A stretch of 64,000 bases of DNA from Petrosia ficiformis (GCA_947044365.1 OX345641.1:5116460-5180459), one strand, 5' to 3'. Shown: positions 25,870 through 39,619, numbered from the stretch's first letter. The notes: generated from the letters alone by a model not told the origin. Numbers and translations: made by a program.

Positions 25870-27355
25870 TGTCAATTGTCCGTCCAACCATTCATCCATC
25901 CATCCATCCCTCAAAACACTCATCCATCCATCCATCCATCCATCCATACATCCATTCAATTATTCATTCGAACGTTCATCCATTCATCCACTTAAATTTC
26001 CATTCATCCATGTATCAATTATCTATCTATCTATCTCTCAACTCTCAAACAGTCTGTCAATACTTCCCTCCAGCAATCTTTCCATCCGTCTGTTTGACTA
26101 CTTGTCCGTCCTTTCATCCATTCAACTGTTCATCCATTCATTCCTCCATTCTTCCATTTTTCTATCCATCCATTGATCCGATCAAACTCCAACTCGTCCA
26201 TCAATCCTTCCATCCACCCATGAATCCATCCATCCATACATCCGTTCATACTCCCATGCACCCATCCAACCAATCATCATTCAATTAATCTCTCTATCGA
26301 AGTGTTTATCGATCCCTCCAAGGATCCATCTATCCATGTCAGTCTGTCTGTGTTTCCGTTCTGCGTTCTATTCATTCATCCATCCATTCATCCATTCATC
26401 CATTCAAACACCCTTCCTAACATCGATCGATCAATTAATATATCTATAGAATTGTCAATCTATACCTCCAAGGATACATCCATCCGTCCATACGTCCGTC
26501 TTTTTGTCATTCCTGCATGCTATTCAACCATTCATCCATCCATCACACTCATTTATCAATCCATTCATTCCTCCAACCATCCACCCATCCATCCATCCAT
26601 TCATCATTCAATTAATCTCTCTAACGAACAGTTTATCTGGATAAATCAGTCTATTTGTCCAAGGATCCATCTATCAATCCGTTCGTCAGTCCGTTTGTCC
26701 ATTTTGCAATCTCTCCATCCATTAATCCATTCGTCCATACATCCATCCATCCATCCGTTCATCCTCCCGTCCATCCATGCCTCTTCACATCAATCCAAGC
26801 ATGCATTCATCCATCCATCATTGATCCATCAATCCAAACACCAAACAATTCGTCAATCCAGCCAACCTTTTTTCTATTCATCCATACATCCATGCCTATT
26901 CACATCAATCCAAGCATCCATCCATCCATCTATCCATCCAACCATTCATCTATCCATCCATCCATCTATCCATCCATCCGTCAATCCATCCATCCATCCA
27001 TCCATGTATCCATTTATCCGTTCATCCATCCATCATTTATCCATCAATCCAAACACAACAATTCGTCGATCCAGCCAACCTTCTTTCTATTCATCCTTCC
27101 CTCCATGCCTCTTCACATCAATCCAAGCATCCATCCATCCAACCATCCATCCATCCATCCTTCCATCCATCCATCCTTCCATCCATCCATCTATCCATCC
27201 AACCATCCATCCAACGGTCCATCCATCCATCTATCCTTCTATCCATCCAACCTCCATCCAACCAATCCATCCATCAATCCATCCATCCATCCATCCATCC
27301 ATCCATCCATCCATCCATCTATCTATCTATCTATCTATATAGCTATCTCTCTATC
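25870..27355 (+). repeat. (ATCC)n microsatellite
   Basis: About 1.5 kb of CATC/ATCC repeats with interspersed ATTC and CAATCC variants, ending in CTAT repeats at 27319-27355. A block with CTCTTCACATCAATCCAAGCA recurs at about 26785, 26888 (as CTATTCACATC...) and 27109, which shows a higher-order repeat inside the microsatellite. A frame of 346 codons (26302-27342) reads almost only S, I, H and P and is treated as repeat-derived. Confidence 0.93.
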
Positions 27356-28790
27356 TCTCAATTTCTTTAAACTTGAATTATTTAATTATACTCCCTTTTC
27401 TACTGAAAGATTTATTCCTCCTGCTGGTTTAAATCTCTTAAATATCGGTGATTTAAAGACAAATACTCAGTAAGTTTGGAAGTTTGTGAATTAAAATTAC
27501 TCACTCTACTAAATTTCCTATATTTACTATCGTAAAGTCATTATCAAACAGTAATATGTTTCCGCTAACATACATTTTATTAGGTCTCTCTCCCCAAGTT
27601 AGTTTCATGTACAATATTACATGAAGCATTCTCTAGGTTAGTATTTGTAATTTCATGTAATCATTATTCACTATAATTATAAATGAAGGAGATTTCCCAA
27701 TGCTGTGAATCTTTCTACAAATTAGCTGTAGATCCTGATAAGTGTTCTACTCTGTAAATCGCAGATTACAAAATCTTACTACTCCCCACATTCATATCTA
27801 TATTCACTCAATATAAACTCACTCTACAATATGTTTAGTTCTTCCCTAATTAGGTCATTTATGTACTCCTATCCACTCCTCCACATTCCTCTGCACATGA
27901 GCTTAATCCACCAGATTACTCCACATGAAGACTCCTCTAGATGACTCCTTCCCCCAACTCCCATATTATAGTGACACCTCCTATTGACAATTCATTGTGA
28001 GTATTCATGTCTTTTTATGACTTCTTGTGACTGTTGATGATTACACGAATCTTCTTTTTTCTACAGCTTAAACGTAAATCATTTCTTCTAGTTCTCACCC
28101 CTCTTCATGATGTCCTCCGAACGAATCATTTAAGCGAATCATTATGAAGTTCCGCATTAGTACTTGCCACTCATATATAATCACATTAATTTTTGTGGTG
28201 ATTTCATATGTATGTGGGAAAATGTACGTATGATATATCCAGCGCTCATTTAATCATTCATTGATTACAATTATAATGGCACCAACCAATTGTTTTTTTT
28301 CCTTTCCACCAGGTTACATGTTTAGGTTTAAATAATCAAATCAACATGAAATGGAGTGATGTTTTAATTCTTGAGTTATTCCCACTTTCATTTAAACGCA
28401 TTCTTTATTCAAATCATATTATCAATATGTGCATTTCATACATCAGTTGAGACTTAAAGGAGTTTTAGTACAGTGGTCTTGCAGTATGTCAATGTCTTAT
28501 TGATTGTAGTAAAATTTGTTGATAGCCTTATAATATACCAACGCCTTCTAACTCGGCCATAGTATTAGTTCTTCATAGTTCTTGTTCTTGGTAGATAGGA
28601 AAGTATTCTTGTCTTTTAAAATCACACCATATTTTGATTTATACACTGATTTCAGACCATTAGATTGCAATTTTACTTATTTCATACTTCTCATAGGTAC
28701 TACGATTGTGAAGACGAAGTCAAAACATGCTGAGATTCATTCCCAAGAATCCTGCTGGAGAATGCTCGTAAACAACCAACTACAAATCTC

Positions 28791-29625
28791 ATGAAGTGTT
28801 CAGACTGATTCTCACCCATTGAAGTCAAGTCTCAAGTCTCATGTCTCATCAATCATCCAGTCTCAATAATTCGGGTGTCTACAACTCACGTGAAGAGTGC
28901 AGGTTCCCTGTTACATTGTCGTCAACTCTGGAGTTTTCTTTTCGAATTTCCACTGTCATTGTGAATTCTCCAATAACTTTATAAACACATGACGAAATCA
29001 GCTGTTTCCATTTGGATGTCTCCTCTAATCTCCAGTCTCCAGTCTCCAGACAACATTGTCATTCTTGCAACCTGCAGATATTTAAGTTCCCAAGACTACA
29101 GTTACGAGTCTCACAAACACTGGATGCATCATTCTTTTGGTCACTAATGCAGATTCCAGTATTCAGTCTCTAAGTTATTCATATGTTCTCATCACAATCC
29201 CTACTCGGTAAGTGTACATCTCATGAACTGTTCAGACTGATTCTCACCCATTGAAGTCAAGTCTCAAGTCTCATGTCATCAATTATCCAGTCTCAATAAT
29301 TCGGGTGTCTACACTCACGTGAAGAGTGCCGGTTCCGTGTCACATTATCGTCAAATCTGGAGTTTTCTTTTCGAATTTCCACTGCCATTGTTTGTGAATT
29401 CTCCAATCACGAAATCAGCTGTTTCGATTTGGATGTCTCTTATCTCCAGTCTCCAATCAACATTGTCATTTTTGCAACCTACAAACATTTAAGTTCCCTG
29501 GACTACTGTTGCGAGTCTCACAAGCACTCAATGCATCATTCCTTCGGTCACTCATGCAGACTCCAATATTCAGTCTCTAATTTATTTATCTGTTCTCATC
29601 ACGAACCCTACTCGGTAAGCGTATT
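28791..29625 (+). repeat. 432-bp tandem duplication inside module A
   Basis: The block beginning ATGAAGTGTTCAGACTG at 28791 and containing AATAATTCGGGTGTCTAC and a CTCGGTAAG end is repeated from 29223 to about 29625. Module B has only one copy (about 37530-37940). The two A copies differ by many substitutions and small gaps. Much of the length difference between modules A and B is explained by this. Confidence 0.9.
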
Positions 29626-29639
29626 AGATTAATCAGAAT

Positions 29640-30790
29640 ATTTAATTCTTTCCATCATTCAAGTAATGATTTCAATTGTAAAAGCAGAATTTAATATGTT
29701 TACTACTCCCCCAAGTTAGGTTACATAGGAGGAGTCCATTTGTTCGAGGAGGACTGATTGCATTGTGTACACAGTTTGATGTTTTTTCCATCCTCGTTCC
29801 TTGCAATTAAGTTATTTGTTTGGTGCCGTAAGTTATCTGTATATACCAATCCAACCCTCTTACATCAATTGTATATTCATTCATTCATTATCACAAAAGT
29901 GCACTAATTAGTTATTTCCCAAGTTAGGTTTTCAGATCGATGCAAGTTGTACTGGTCCAAAGGTTCTGTGTTCTCAAGCTTAGATATCAATCCAGTTAAG
30001 TTGATTTATAAGCTGTTATCATTAGTTTTACTCAGTAGTCGTATAATTTTAGGTAGTCCATTCCACCATTCATACACTCATTATAATTTTAAATGCATTA
30101 TTATGTGTTTATTTTTCTCCCGTGTTTCACATATTAGGAGTGGTCCATTTCCGAAAGAAAGAGTGATGTGTTTGTGGATGTTTGCAGTGAGTTTAGGTTC
30201 CTTCCTTAGATGTTTATGAAATATACTAGGTAGTTATTTGGTCTGTCTGGTAAGTTTTGTATACCATCAAGCTCTCTTCCATCATTTGTATATTCATTCA
30301 ATAAATATAACTATAAAAGCACTAGTTAATATGTTTAGTTTGCTTCCCAAGTTAGGTTCTAGGTCGATGCCAGGTGGTGGGTGATCGATACTTACTCTTA
30401 GACTTCATTCAAGTTAAGTTGATTTATATATAACTAGTTTTGCTAGGTAGTCATATAAGTTTATGTAGTCCATTCTGCCATTAATGTGCTCAATATATCT
30501 GTAGATGCAGTATTATAAATGTTTATTTTTCCCCAAAGTTTCAATTCATAGGAGTGATCCATTTCATCAAAATGACTGAATGCTTTTAGTTTCCTTATTC
30601 AGAGTCTCTGCAACGTCGTTTCTTGTGCAAAGAAGATGGTTATACGTTTTGTGTCCTAAGATTTGTATACTGTCAACACTCTGCCATCGGTTTGTATATT
30701 ACTTCATTCATCACAACTATAAATGCGATGTATTTAGTTTTCTCCCAAGGTCTACTATCTTAGGTGCATGACATCGTATGTACAGAATTT
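29640..30790 (+). repeat. diverged ~210-bp tandem repeats in module A
   Basis: A landmark resembling ATGTTTAGTT...CCCAAGTTAGGTT, preceded by CATTCATT and TATAA(A/T)TGCA, recurs at about 29694, 29910, 30100 (as GTTTATTTTTCTCC), 30330, 30520 and 30734. Alternate copies resemble each other more, giving a dimeric period near 420 bp: GATTTATA...TAGTCGTATAA...GTAGTCCATTC at 30000-30065 and 30420-30475. The repeats are old and gapped. Confidence 0.75.
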
Positions 30791-30854
30791 CATGGAAGAT
30801 TGTCTATTGGTAAGCTAATAAGATTATGTTTTTCGTTCACATTTAATATATATT

Positions 30855-31115
30855 TGTAGTTCTTCTCATCTGATATGTCGTTCTCAGTTCTTGGTAGTTC
30901 TTGTAGTTGTTGGTAGTGCTTTGTATTTTTTGGTATTTCTAGAAGTTCTTCGTGTTTCTTGTAGTTCTTGCTGCAGCTATTGTAGTTGACAATATTCTTT
31001 TTGTCGTAGTAGTTCTTGCGATCTTGTATATAGTTCTTTTATTACTTGTAGTGCTTGCTACATCTTGGTACTCCTTGTTTGTTCTTGGTAGTTTCTACTG
31101 TTCTCGCACAGTTTA
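30855..31115 (+). repeat. AGTTCTTG-type short tandem repeat, module A
   Basis: Loose repeats of GTAGTTCTTG and TGGTAGTTCTTG with a period of 9-12 bases, matching 39200-39515 in module B. Degenerate and not coding. Confidence 0.75.
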
Positions 31116-31224
31116 TATTTACACGAGGTTGCTGTATTTTAGCTGTGGAAAAACACTGCAGAGTAGTTGTGATTTTGAACGTACTTTTAATAACGAATGA
31201 GTGATAGTATATGTGTTCATAATG

Positions 31225-31420
31225 TTAAATCTTTTAATTTTATCAACAGTAATTAACTATAGTTAATAAGTTATTAAATATTAATTTATTGAGAATTTAA
31301 TTAATTAATTATATCATTATTTAAACTGTTAATTAAACAGTGAACTAATTAAAATTAATTTGTTTATTACTGTTACTAGTTAATTAATTTTACCAATAAC
31401 TATTATTATATAACTGAAAA
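31225..31420. repeat. TTAATTAA-rich core, module A
   Basis: About 200 bp, nearly all A and T, with repeated TTAATTAA and an imperfect palindrome around ACTGTTAATTAAACAGT (near 31327). It is preserved at 39620-39815 in module B. Composition of this kind is typical of matrix-attachment or unwinding sequences, but no function is shown. Confidence 0.7.
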
Positions 31421-32395
31421 CGGTGGGTGTGTTACCACATTGTTCAGATGGACATTTTAAGATGAGAGACAATTGTTTGATAGTGATTGCTGTCTGAGAA
31501 GTAAACCTGTGAGTTATCATTAAAATGTAACTCCATTTTTTCTTACTAGAATGTACTGGATGTGTTGAAAATGAAATCCTTTCTACAAAGTTTCTAAAGA
31601 CTTACAACTGATACTAGTAATTTTAAAAAGAATATGTCCAACATTTTCTTCCCATTCTGTAGATAGCTACTAAGGGTGTCATTACACATTGATAGTGCAA
31701 ATTGTATTTTATAGAGTGAGCTGTTGAATGTAATATTAGTTAATGTTTGTGCCACAATCCTGGTCCACCATAGAGGTCAGGTTACTGCTGATTGCTGTCA
31801 CTTCCTAGACATTCTTTGTATGCTTTCTAATAATATTTAAAACGTGAGTACAAGGAATTTGAAATAATATTTAGTGCTCAAATATAGCACCTCAAGTATA
31901 ATGTTTTCTCAACAATTTATCAGTAAGTTTCAAAACATGAATTCCCATCCCCCGCTCTTCAGTCGTTCATCTGTTATTATCACAAATCACTATTAACATG
32001 TTTTGTTTGAACTAACATACGTATTTTAGTCTTTCCCTCATTTTCTTCTAAAGATTTACTACCAAACATTTGCTCTGTTAGTATTGGGTATTATGTAATG
32101 CAGGTTGCACGTAAGAACTTATGAACTGTATAACATGTTTAGTTCATTACCAAAGTTAAATTTCTCAGTCATGTGAATGTTTCCAAATGTTAACTGCAGC
32201 TCGTATTACAAATTCTATTCAGAAGTGAATAAGATTATGTATTCCATTTTATTGCTCCTCCCTGTTTCGTACGCATTTTCATTCAATATTAATGTAAATC
32301 CCTCCACATTATGTTTAGTTATTCCCAAAGTTAGGTGAATTGTTAATTATGTGCTCCTATGGACCACTCCACAATCCTCCAGTCACAAGTGGAAT

Positions 32396-34578
32396 CCAAC
32401 AGACGATCTACCTAACTACCTATCTAACTGTCTACATGTCTACCTGTCTACCTGTCTACCTGTCTAACTGTCTACCTGTCTACCTGTCTATCTGTCTACT
32501 TGTCTAACTGTCTAACTGTCTACATATCTACCTATCTACCTATCAACCTATCAACCTCTTTATCTATCTAAGTATCTAACTATCAACCTATCTACCTATC
32601 TACCTATCTACTGATATACCAATCAACCTATCTATCTATCTACATGTATACCTATCTACCTACCTATCTATCTATCTAACTTGTCTATTTATCTAACAAC
32701 ACATGTATCTGTTTGTGTGTCTAACTACTAAGCTATAAATGTATTTATTTATATGTATTGATCTCTTACCTATATAGCAAACTAAATTAGTAGGTTAGTC
32801 ACTATCATTATCACTACCTATCTATCTATCTATTTATCTATACATCTATCTATCTATCTTTTTATATATCTAACTATATATCTATCTATCTATTTATCTA
32901 TCTGTCTACCTGTCTAACTCTTTACCTGTCTACCTGTCTAACTGTTTACCTGTCTAACTGTCTACCTGTCTACATATCTACCTATAAAACTATCTGCCTA
33001 TTTGCATATCTACGTATCTACCTATCTACCTATCTACTTATTTACGTATCTACATATCTACATATCTACGTATCTACGTATCTACATATCTACATATCTA
33101 CCGATCTACCTGTTTGCCTGTCTACATATCTACCTATCTAACTATCTGCATACCTATCTATCAACGTATTTACCTATATATCTCTGATCCTATCTACATA
33201 TCTACCTATTTACATATCTTTTTATATATCAAATCTATGTATTTATCTGACGAAGTATCTCTCTGTTTATCTAACTACTAAGATATATACGTATCTATTG
33301 ATATCATACATATGGATCAATCTAAATTTGTAGGATTGTATCTATCATTATCTCTATATCTTTCTCTCGATTTATCTATTTATCTCTCTATCCATCTATC
33401 TATCCATCTATCTATCTATCTGTCTATCTATCTATCCACTATCTATCTAACTATCTATATATCTATCTATCCATCCATCCATCCATCCATCCATCCAACC
33501 ATCCATCCTTCCATTCATCCAACCATCAATACATTCATCCATACATCCATCCATCAATCCATCCATCCTTCCATCCATCCATCCATCAATCCAACCATCC
33601 ATCCATCCTTCCTTCCATCCATCCATCCATCCATCCATCCATCCATCCATCAATCCAACCATCCATCCATCCTTCCTTCCATCCATCCATCCATCCATCC
33701 ATCCATCCATCCAGTCATCCATCCATCAACCATCCATCCATCCATCCATCCATCTACCTATCTACATCTCTATATCTCTACATCTCTACCTATCTACCTA
33801 TCTACGTATGTCTTTATCGACCGATACTTATCTACCTATCTACCTCTCTACCTGTCTGTCTGTTTATCTGTCTATTTGTCTACATGTTTACCTGTCTAAC
33901 TGTTTACCGGTCTACGTGTCTACCTGTCTACATGTTTGCATATCTACCTATCTAACTATATGCCTATCTGCGTATCTACCTATCTACCTATCTACCCATT
34001 TACCTATCTACCTATCTACCTAGCTACCTATGTCCTTATCGACCAATATATCTATCTACTTATCTACCTATCTACCAATCTACCTATCTAACTATATACC
34101 TATCTACCTATCTACCTTTCTACCTGTCTATCTGTCTATATGTCTATCTGTCTATCTACCTATCTAACTATCTACCTGACTACCTATCTACCTATCTACC
34201 TATCTAACTGTCTGCCTGTCTACCTGTTACATGTCTACCTGTCTACCCTTCTACCTGTCTACCGGTCTACATATCTACTCATCTAACTATCTCTCTATCT
34301 GCCTATCTGCGTATCTATCTATATACCTATATAACTATCTACCTTTCTAAATATATACATATCTACATATCTACCTATCTACTTATCTACCTATCTACAT
34401 ATCTATCTATATATCAAATCTATGAATTTATCTAACGAAGTATGTATCACTCTGTCTATCTAACTAATAAGCTATATAAGTACCTATTGTTACCTTACAC
34501 ATGGATCAATCTAAATTTGTATGTTTGTATCTATCTCACCTCTCTATCAATCTATCTATTCATCTATCTATCTATCTG

Positions 34579-34631
<53 letters not shown>

Positions 34632-35502
34632 TTATCTATCTATATATCTAACTATCTATCTATCTATCTATCTATCTATTTATCTACCTATCTATCTATC
34701 TATCTATCTAACTATCCATCCATCCATCCACCCATCCATCCATCCATTCATCCATCCATCCATCAATCCATCAATCCATCCCTGCATTCTTCTCCCAACC
34801 AGTCATTCATCATTCAATTTATCTATCTTTCGAACTCTTTATGTATACCACCAAGTTTGCAACTATCCAGCCGTCATTCCGTCTCTTTGTCCATCCTGCA
34901 TTCTATCCATCCATTCTTCTATTCATCCATTATTCCGTTCATTTGTCCTTCCATCGATCCGTCCGTTCATGCTCCCATTCATTTATCCATCCATTCATCC
35001 ATCCATCATTTATCCATTAACCGCTCCATCCATCAAAACATACAATGATCCATCAATCCAAACACCCAAAAATTCATCCATCTAGCCGTCTCTCTATCCA
35101 TCCATGCATCCATGCATCCTTTCATCAATCCAAGCAACCATGCAAACATCCATGTATCTATCATTCCAAACCTCCTTCTGTCTATCCATTCATATTTCCA
35201 CCCATCCATCCATACATCGGTTAGTCTATCTCTCTATATATGTAAGTTCTCTCCATCTTTCAATTTTGGTATCTATCTATTTATCTCTATGTTTAATTGT
35301 TATCTACTTTTTCTCTATATCTCTGTCTGTCTGATTGTTTGTCTGTGATTCTGTCTGTTTGTCTTTCTGTTTGCCTTCTACCTATCTATTTATGAATTTC
35401 ATTACGTATCTATTAATCAGTATATGTATATATTTATCATCGCATTTATATATCTATCTATTTATTCATTTAATTCCCTATCTATTGCTCTCTTTCTGTG
35501 TA

Positions 35503-35569
<67 letters not shown>

Positions 35570-35640
35570 ACTTATTTATCTATGTATGTATTTCTGTATG
35601 TATTTTTGTGTATATTGATCTGTCTTTCTGATACATTCAT
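32396..35640 (+). repeat. CTAC/CTAT and ATCC microsatellite cassette between modules A and B
   Basis: In order: CTAC/CTAT/CTGT units (32396-33460), ATCC (33461-33760), CTAC/CTAT (33761-34700, including an almost pure CTAT run at about 34557-34638), ATCC mixed (34701-35210), the recurring S segment (35325-35506), a (TA)n tract (35507-35567), and about 70 bp leading into module B. All open frames (up to 195 codons, YLSI- or IHPS-rich) come from the repeats. Confidence 0.94.
35507..35567. repeat. (TA)n tract, about 30 repeats
   Basis: Uninterrupted TA alternation after TGTAGTTT, at the same relative place as the tracts at 24361-24408 and 44877-44907, each bordering an AT-rich module. Confidence 0.97.
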
Positions 35641-37939
35641 TCCCAAACCCTGCACACTATTCCATAAAATGTACACCCTAAATAGAAAACAGTTTAACGT
35701 AAGCACTAAATACTAAGCCCAAAAGCAAAAACCCTAAACAATGAATCCCAAATTGGAAGCTTTACCTAACTACCATCCTACTTACTTACCTACCTACCTA
35801 CCCGTCGCTTAACCTACCACTTTCTGGTTAATAACATATCATTTCCTTGTTAGTTGTTCTTAGGCGCTCACTAGTTATAAATATATTCTTGTCTGGTGAG
35901 TTAGAATGAATGCATTGCCCACTGATTTGAGACCGTTATTTTACTATTTGAATTGCTTCATATTTCTGGTACGTTACTTTTAGCAGATGAACTTCTGCAA
36001 ACTTCATTTGTTGTTCATATTTTGTTTACGTGATTTTATTCCCCTCGATCATAGATTAATTCATTATAATAATAAATGCACTCGTTAATATGTTTAGTTT
36101 TCCTTAAACTTCAGTTATTTAATTATGGTCCCTTTTTTACGAAAGGACTTATTGTTCCTCCGGCTGGTTTAAATCTCTCAATAATTGGTGATTTAAAGAC
36201 AAATACTCAGTAAGTTAGGAAATTAAAATTCCACTCTCTACTAAGTTTCATATCTGCAGTCATTATCGTAAGGTCACTATCCAACAGGATTAGTTTTACG
36301 CTAACTTACGTTTTATTAGGTCTCTCCACAAGTTTAAAGTAAAACTTTACATGAAGCATTCACTAGGTTAGTATTGCTAATCATGTATTTTACACATTTC
36401 ACATAATCACTATACTTATAAGTGAGTAGATTTCAGAGTGCTGTGAATTGTTTTGCAAATTATCTGGAGATCATGATAGGAATTCTACTTTGTAAGTGAA
36501 TAAATTTCCAAATTCCAAAATCTCACTCCTCCCACATTCATATGTGTAATCAATCAATGTAAAATCACTCTACTATATGTTTAGTTGTTTCCCAAGTTAG
36601 GTTAATTATGTACTGCTATTCTCTCCTCCAAATTCCTCCCCTCACAATCTTAATCCACCAGATGACTCCATATGAAGACTCCCCTAGATAACTCCTCCCC
36701 CAAACTCCTATGTTATAGTGACTTCTCCTCTTGACAGTTCATTGTGAGTATTCATGACTCTATAATTACTTGTGACTTTTGATGATAATCCAATCTCCTT
36801 TTTTCTACAGCTTAAACTTCAATTACATCTCATCCCTCTCCTCCAGACAAATCATTTTGGCGAATCATAATGAATTACCTTCATGATTACATGCAACTTG
36901 TTTCTAATCACATTAATCTTTGGGCTGATATTTTAAGTATGTGGATAATTTTATGTATGATATTTGCTCGGTACTTCAGTGCTCGTATAATGATTCATTG
37001 ATTACAATTATAATTGCACAAATCAATTGGTTTGTTCCTCTTCACCAGGCTGCTTGTTTAGGTGTCATGAATCCAATCTGCATACAATGGAGTGATGTTG
37101 TAGTACGTGAGTTATTCCAACTTTCATATATAATTCATTCTTTATTCAAATCATATCATCATTATGTGTATTTCATTCATCTATTGAGACTTAAAGAAGA
37201 GTTATTACATAGATCTTGTAGTATATCAACGTCTTCTTTATTGTAGTAAAATTTCTTGATAGTCTTGTAATATACCAACGTCTTGTTACTCGGCTATAGT
37301 ATTAGTTCTTCATAGTTCTTGTTCTTGCTAGATAGGAAAATATTCTTGTCTTGTAGAATCACACCATAAGTTAATTTGTACAATGATTTCAGACCATTAG
37401 ATTGCGATTTTACTTATTTCATACATCTCATAGGTACTACTGTTGTGAAGACGAAGTCAAGATATGCTGAGATTCATTCCTAAGAATCGCGCTGGTGAAT
37501 GCACGTCATGACTCTACCGACAATTCTCAGGTAGTGTTCAGACCGATTCTCACCATTGGAAGTCTAGTCTCAAGTCTGAAGTCTCATCAATCATCCAGTC
37601 TCAATAATTCGGGTGTCTACATTCACGCGAAGAGTGCAGGTTCCATGTTACATATCGTAAAATCTGGAGTTTCTTTTCGAAATTCCACTCTCATTTTTTG
37701 TGAATTCTCAAATCACTAAACACATGAAATCAGCTGTTTCCGTACGGATGTCATTTCTTATCTCCTGTCTCCCGTGACCATTGTCATTTTTGCAAACTAC
37801 AGACATTTAAATTCTCTAGACTACAGTTGCGAGACTCACAATCCATCTATGCTTCATTCTTTCTGCTCACTTATCAGACTCCAGTGTTCAGTCTCTAAGT
37901 CAATTTATCTGTTCTCATCACGAACCTTACTTGGTAAGT

Positions 37940-39110
37940 ATATGAGTTTAATTAGATTATGTAATCCTTTCCATCATTCATGTACTGATTACAATTGTAA
38001 ATGCAGTATTTAATGTTTACTATTACCCAATGTTTGGTTTCATAGGAGTTCATTTGTTCGATGAGGACTGATTGCATTGTGCACACATTTGGAGGATCTT
38101 TCCATTGTCGTTCCATACAATTTTATTCCGCAGTAGAGTTATTACTTGGGTACCATAAGTTATGTGCATATACCAATTCAAACCTCTTCCATCTTTCGTA
38201 TATTCATTCATTCATTATCACAATAGTGCACTACTTAATGTGTTTAGTTTGTTTCCAAAGTTAGGTTTTCAGGACGATACAAGTTGTAGTGGTCCAATTG
38301 TTTTGTGTTCTTTTGCTTAGACATCACTCCAGTGAAGTTGATTTATATGTTGTTATGATTAGTTTTACTCATTAGTCGTATAGTTATTTGTAGTCCATTC
38401 CACCATTCATACACTCATTATAATTGTAAATGCAGTATTAGATATGTTTATTTTTCTGCCAAGTTTCATTTCGTAGGAACGGTCCATTTCCGCAAGAAAG
38501 AGTGATCTGTTCTCTTCGTTCCGACGTTGAGTTTCTCTTCTTAGACGTTTGTGAGAAATGCAAGATAGTTATTTGGTTAGTGTGATAAGTTTTATATACC
38601 ATCAAGCGCTCTTCCTCATTTGTGTATTCATTCAATCATTATAACTATAAATGCACCAGTTAATATGTTTAGTTTGCTTCCCAAGTTAGGCTTAAGGTCG
38701 ATGCCAGGAGGAGTGGATCGATTATTATGCTTAGACTTCATTCAAGTTAAGTTGATTTATATATAATTAGCTTTACTAGGTAGTCGTATAAGTTTATGTA
38801 GTCCATTCCACGATTCATGTACTCATTGTATCTGTAGATGCAGTATTATAAATGTTTATTTTTCCCGAAGTTTCATTTCATAGGAGTGATCCATTTCATC
38901 TAAGATAAGTTATTGCTATGTGTTGCCATATTGAGAGTCTCTGCAACGTCCTTTCTTGTAAAATGAAGATGGTTATTCGGTCTGTGTCGTAAGTTTGGTT
39001 TACTGTCAAGCACTTTTCCATTTTTTGTATATTCCTTCATTCATCACAATTATAAATGGCGTATATAATGTATTAAGTTTTCTCCCAAGTCTGGTTTCTT
39101 AGGTGCAGTG
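37940..39110 (+). repeat. diverged ~210-bp tandem repeats in module B
   Basis: Landmarks occur at about 38010, 38240, 38430, 38665, 38855 and 39070, with spacings of roughly 190-235 bp. They alternate between a GTTTAGTTTG...CCAAGTTAGG type and a GTTTATTTTTC...AAGTTTCATTTC type followed by TAGGA(G/A)(T/C)G(A/G)TCCATTTC. Order and type match module A. Confidence 0.75.
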
Positions 39111-39199
39111 AGTTACCTTGTGCATACACAATTTCCGAGAAGTTTCTCTATTGGTAAGTTAATGTTTTTATGTTTTTCATTCACATTTAATATTTATTT

Positions 39200-39515
39200 G
39201 TAGTTCTTCTCTTGTGATATGTAGTTCTTCATAGTTCTTGGTAGTTCTTGGGAGTTCTTGTGGTTCTTCGTAATTCTTGCTGCTGCTTTTTTAGTTGACA
39301 ATATCGTTTATGTCGTAATAGTTCTTGTGATCTTGTAGTTCTTTTAGTTCTCGTAGTTCTTCGTAGTTCTTCGTAGTTCTTGGTATTTCTTGTATGTTCT
39401 TGTAGTTCTTGATGCAGCTCTTTTAGTTGACAATATTGTATATGTCGTAGTAGTTCTTGTGATGTTGTAGGTTATTTAGATTAGGGAAGTTCTTGAGGTT
39501 CTTTGTGTTCTTGCA
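39200..39515 (+). repeat. AGTTCTTG-type short tandem repeat, module B
   Basis: Loose 9-12-base repeats of TAGTTCTTCG and TGTAGTTCTTG, counterpart of 30855-31115. It contains an internal duplication of the TAGTTGACAATAT block (about 39291 and 39425). Confidence 0.75.
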
Positions 39516-39619
39516 CCGTTTATAGGTTGCTGTAATCTAGCTGTGGAATGACACTGCAGATTAGTTCTGGTTCTCGGAAGTACATTTCATTAATGGTAAT
39601 ACCATATGTGTTCATAATG

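Larger units (their letters stand above)
27356..32395 (+). repeat. AT-rich module A
   Basis: About 5 kb of AT-rich, non-microsatellite DNA repeated with divergence as module B (36105-40740) in the same order and orientation. Matching landmarks include GGTGATTTAAAGACAAATAC at 27449 and 36189, the CAATAATTCGGGTGTCTAC block at 28863 and 37600, the TTAATTAA-rich core at 31290 and 39690, and CCCAAAGTTAGGTGAATTG at 32322 with its match at 40640. Unlike B and C, it joins the preceding microsatellite directly and lacks the first 420 or so bp. Open frames are short (90 codons or fewer), start at different places in A and B and match nothing I know. I see no gene, RNA gene or transposase. Confidence 0.93.

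Noticed and set aside
26302..27342. 346-codon open frame rich in S, I, H and P
   Set aside because: It is a reading of (ATCC)n, which contains no stop codon in this frame. An overlapping frame of 272 codons reads the same way. No non-repeat coding sequence is attached.
35720..35735. Telomere-like CCCTAAA word in the module B lead segment
   Set aside because: Single occurrence of AACCCTAAAC without tandem repetition.
35760..35820. CTACCTAC-rich stretch as a tRNA or other structured RNA
   Set aside because: It is a short tetranucleotide run. I found no cloverleaf or A/B-box pattern here or elsewhere in the window.
36941..37246. 101-codon frame in module B as a possible gene
   Set aside because: The homologous stretch in module A does not keep the frame, composition follows the AT-rich background, and no domain is recognisable.
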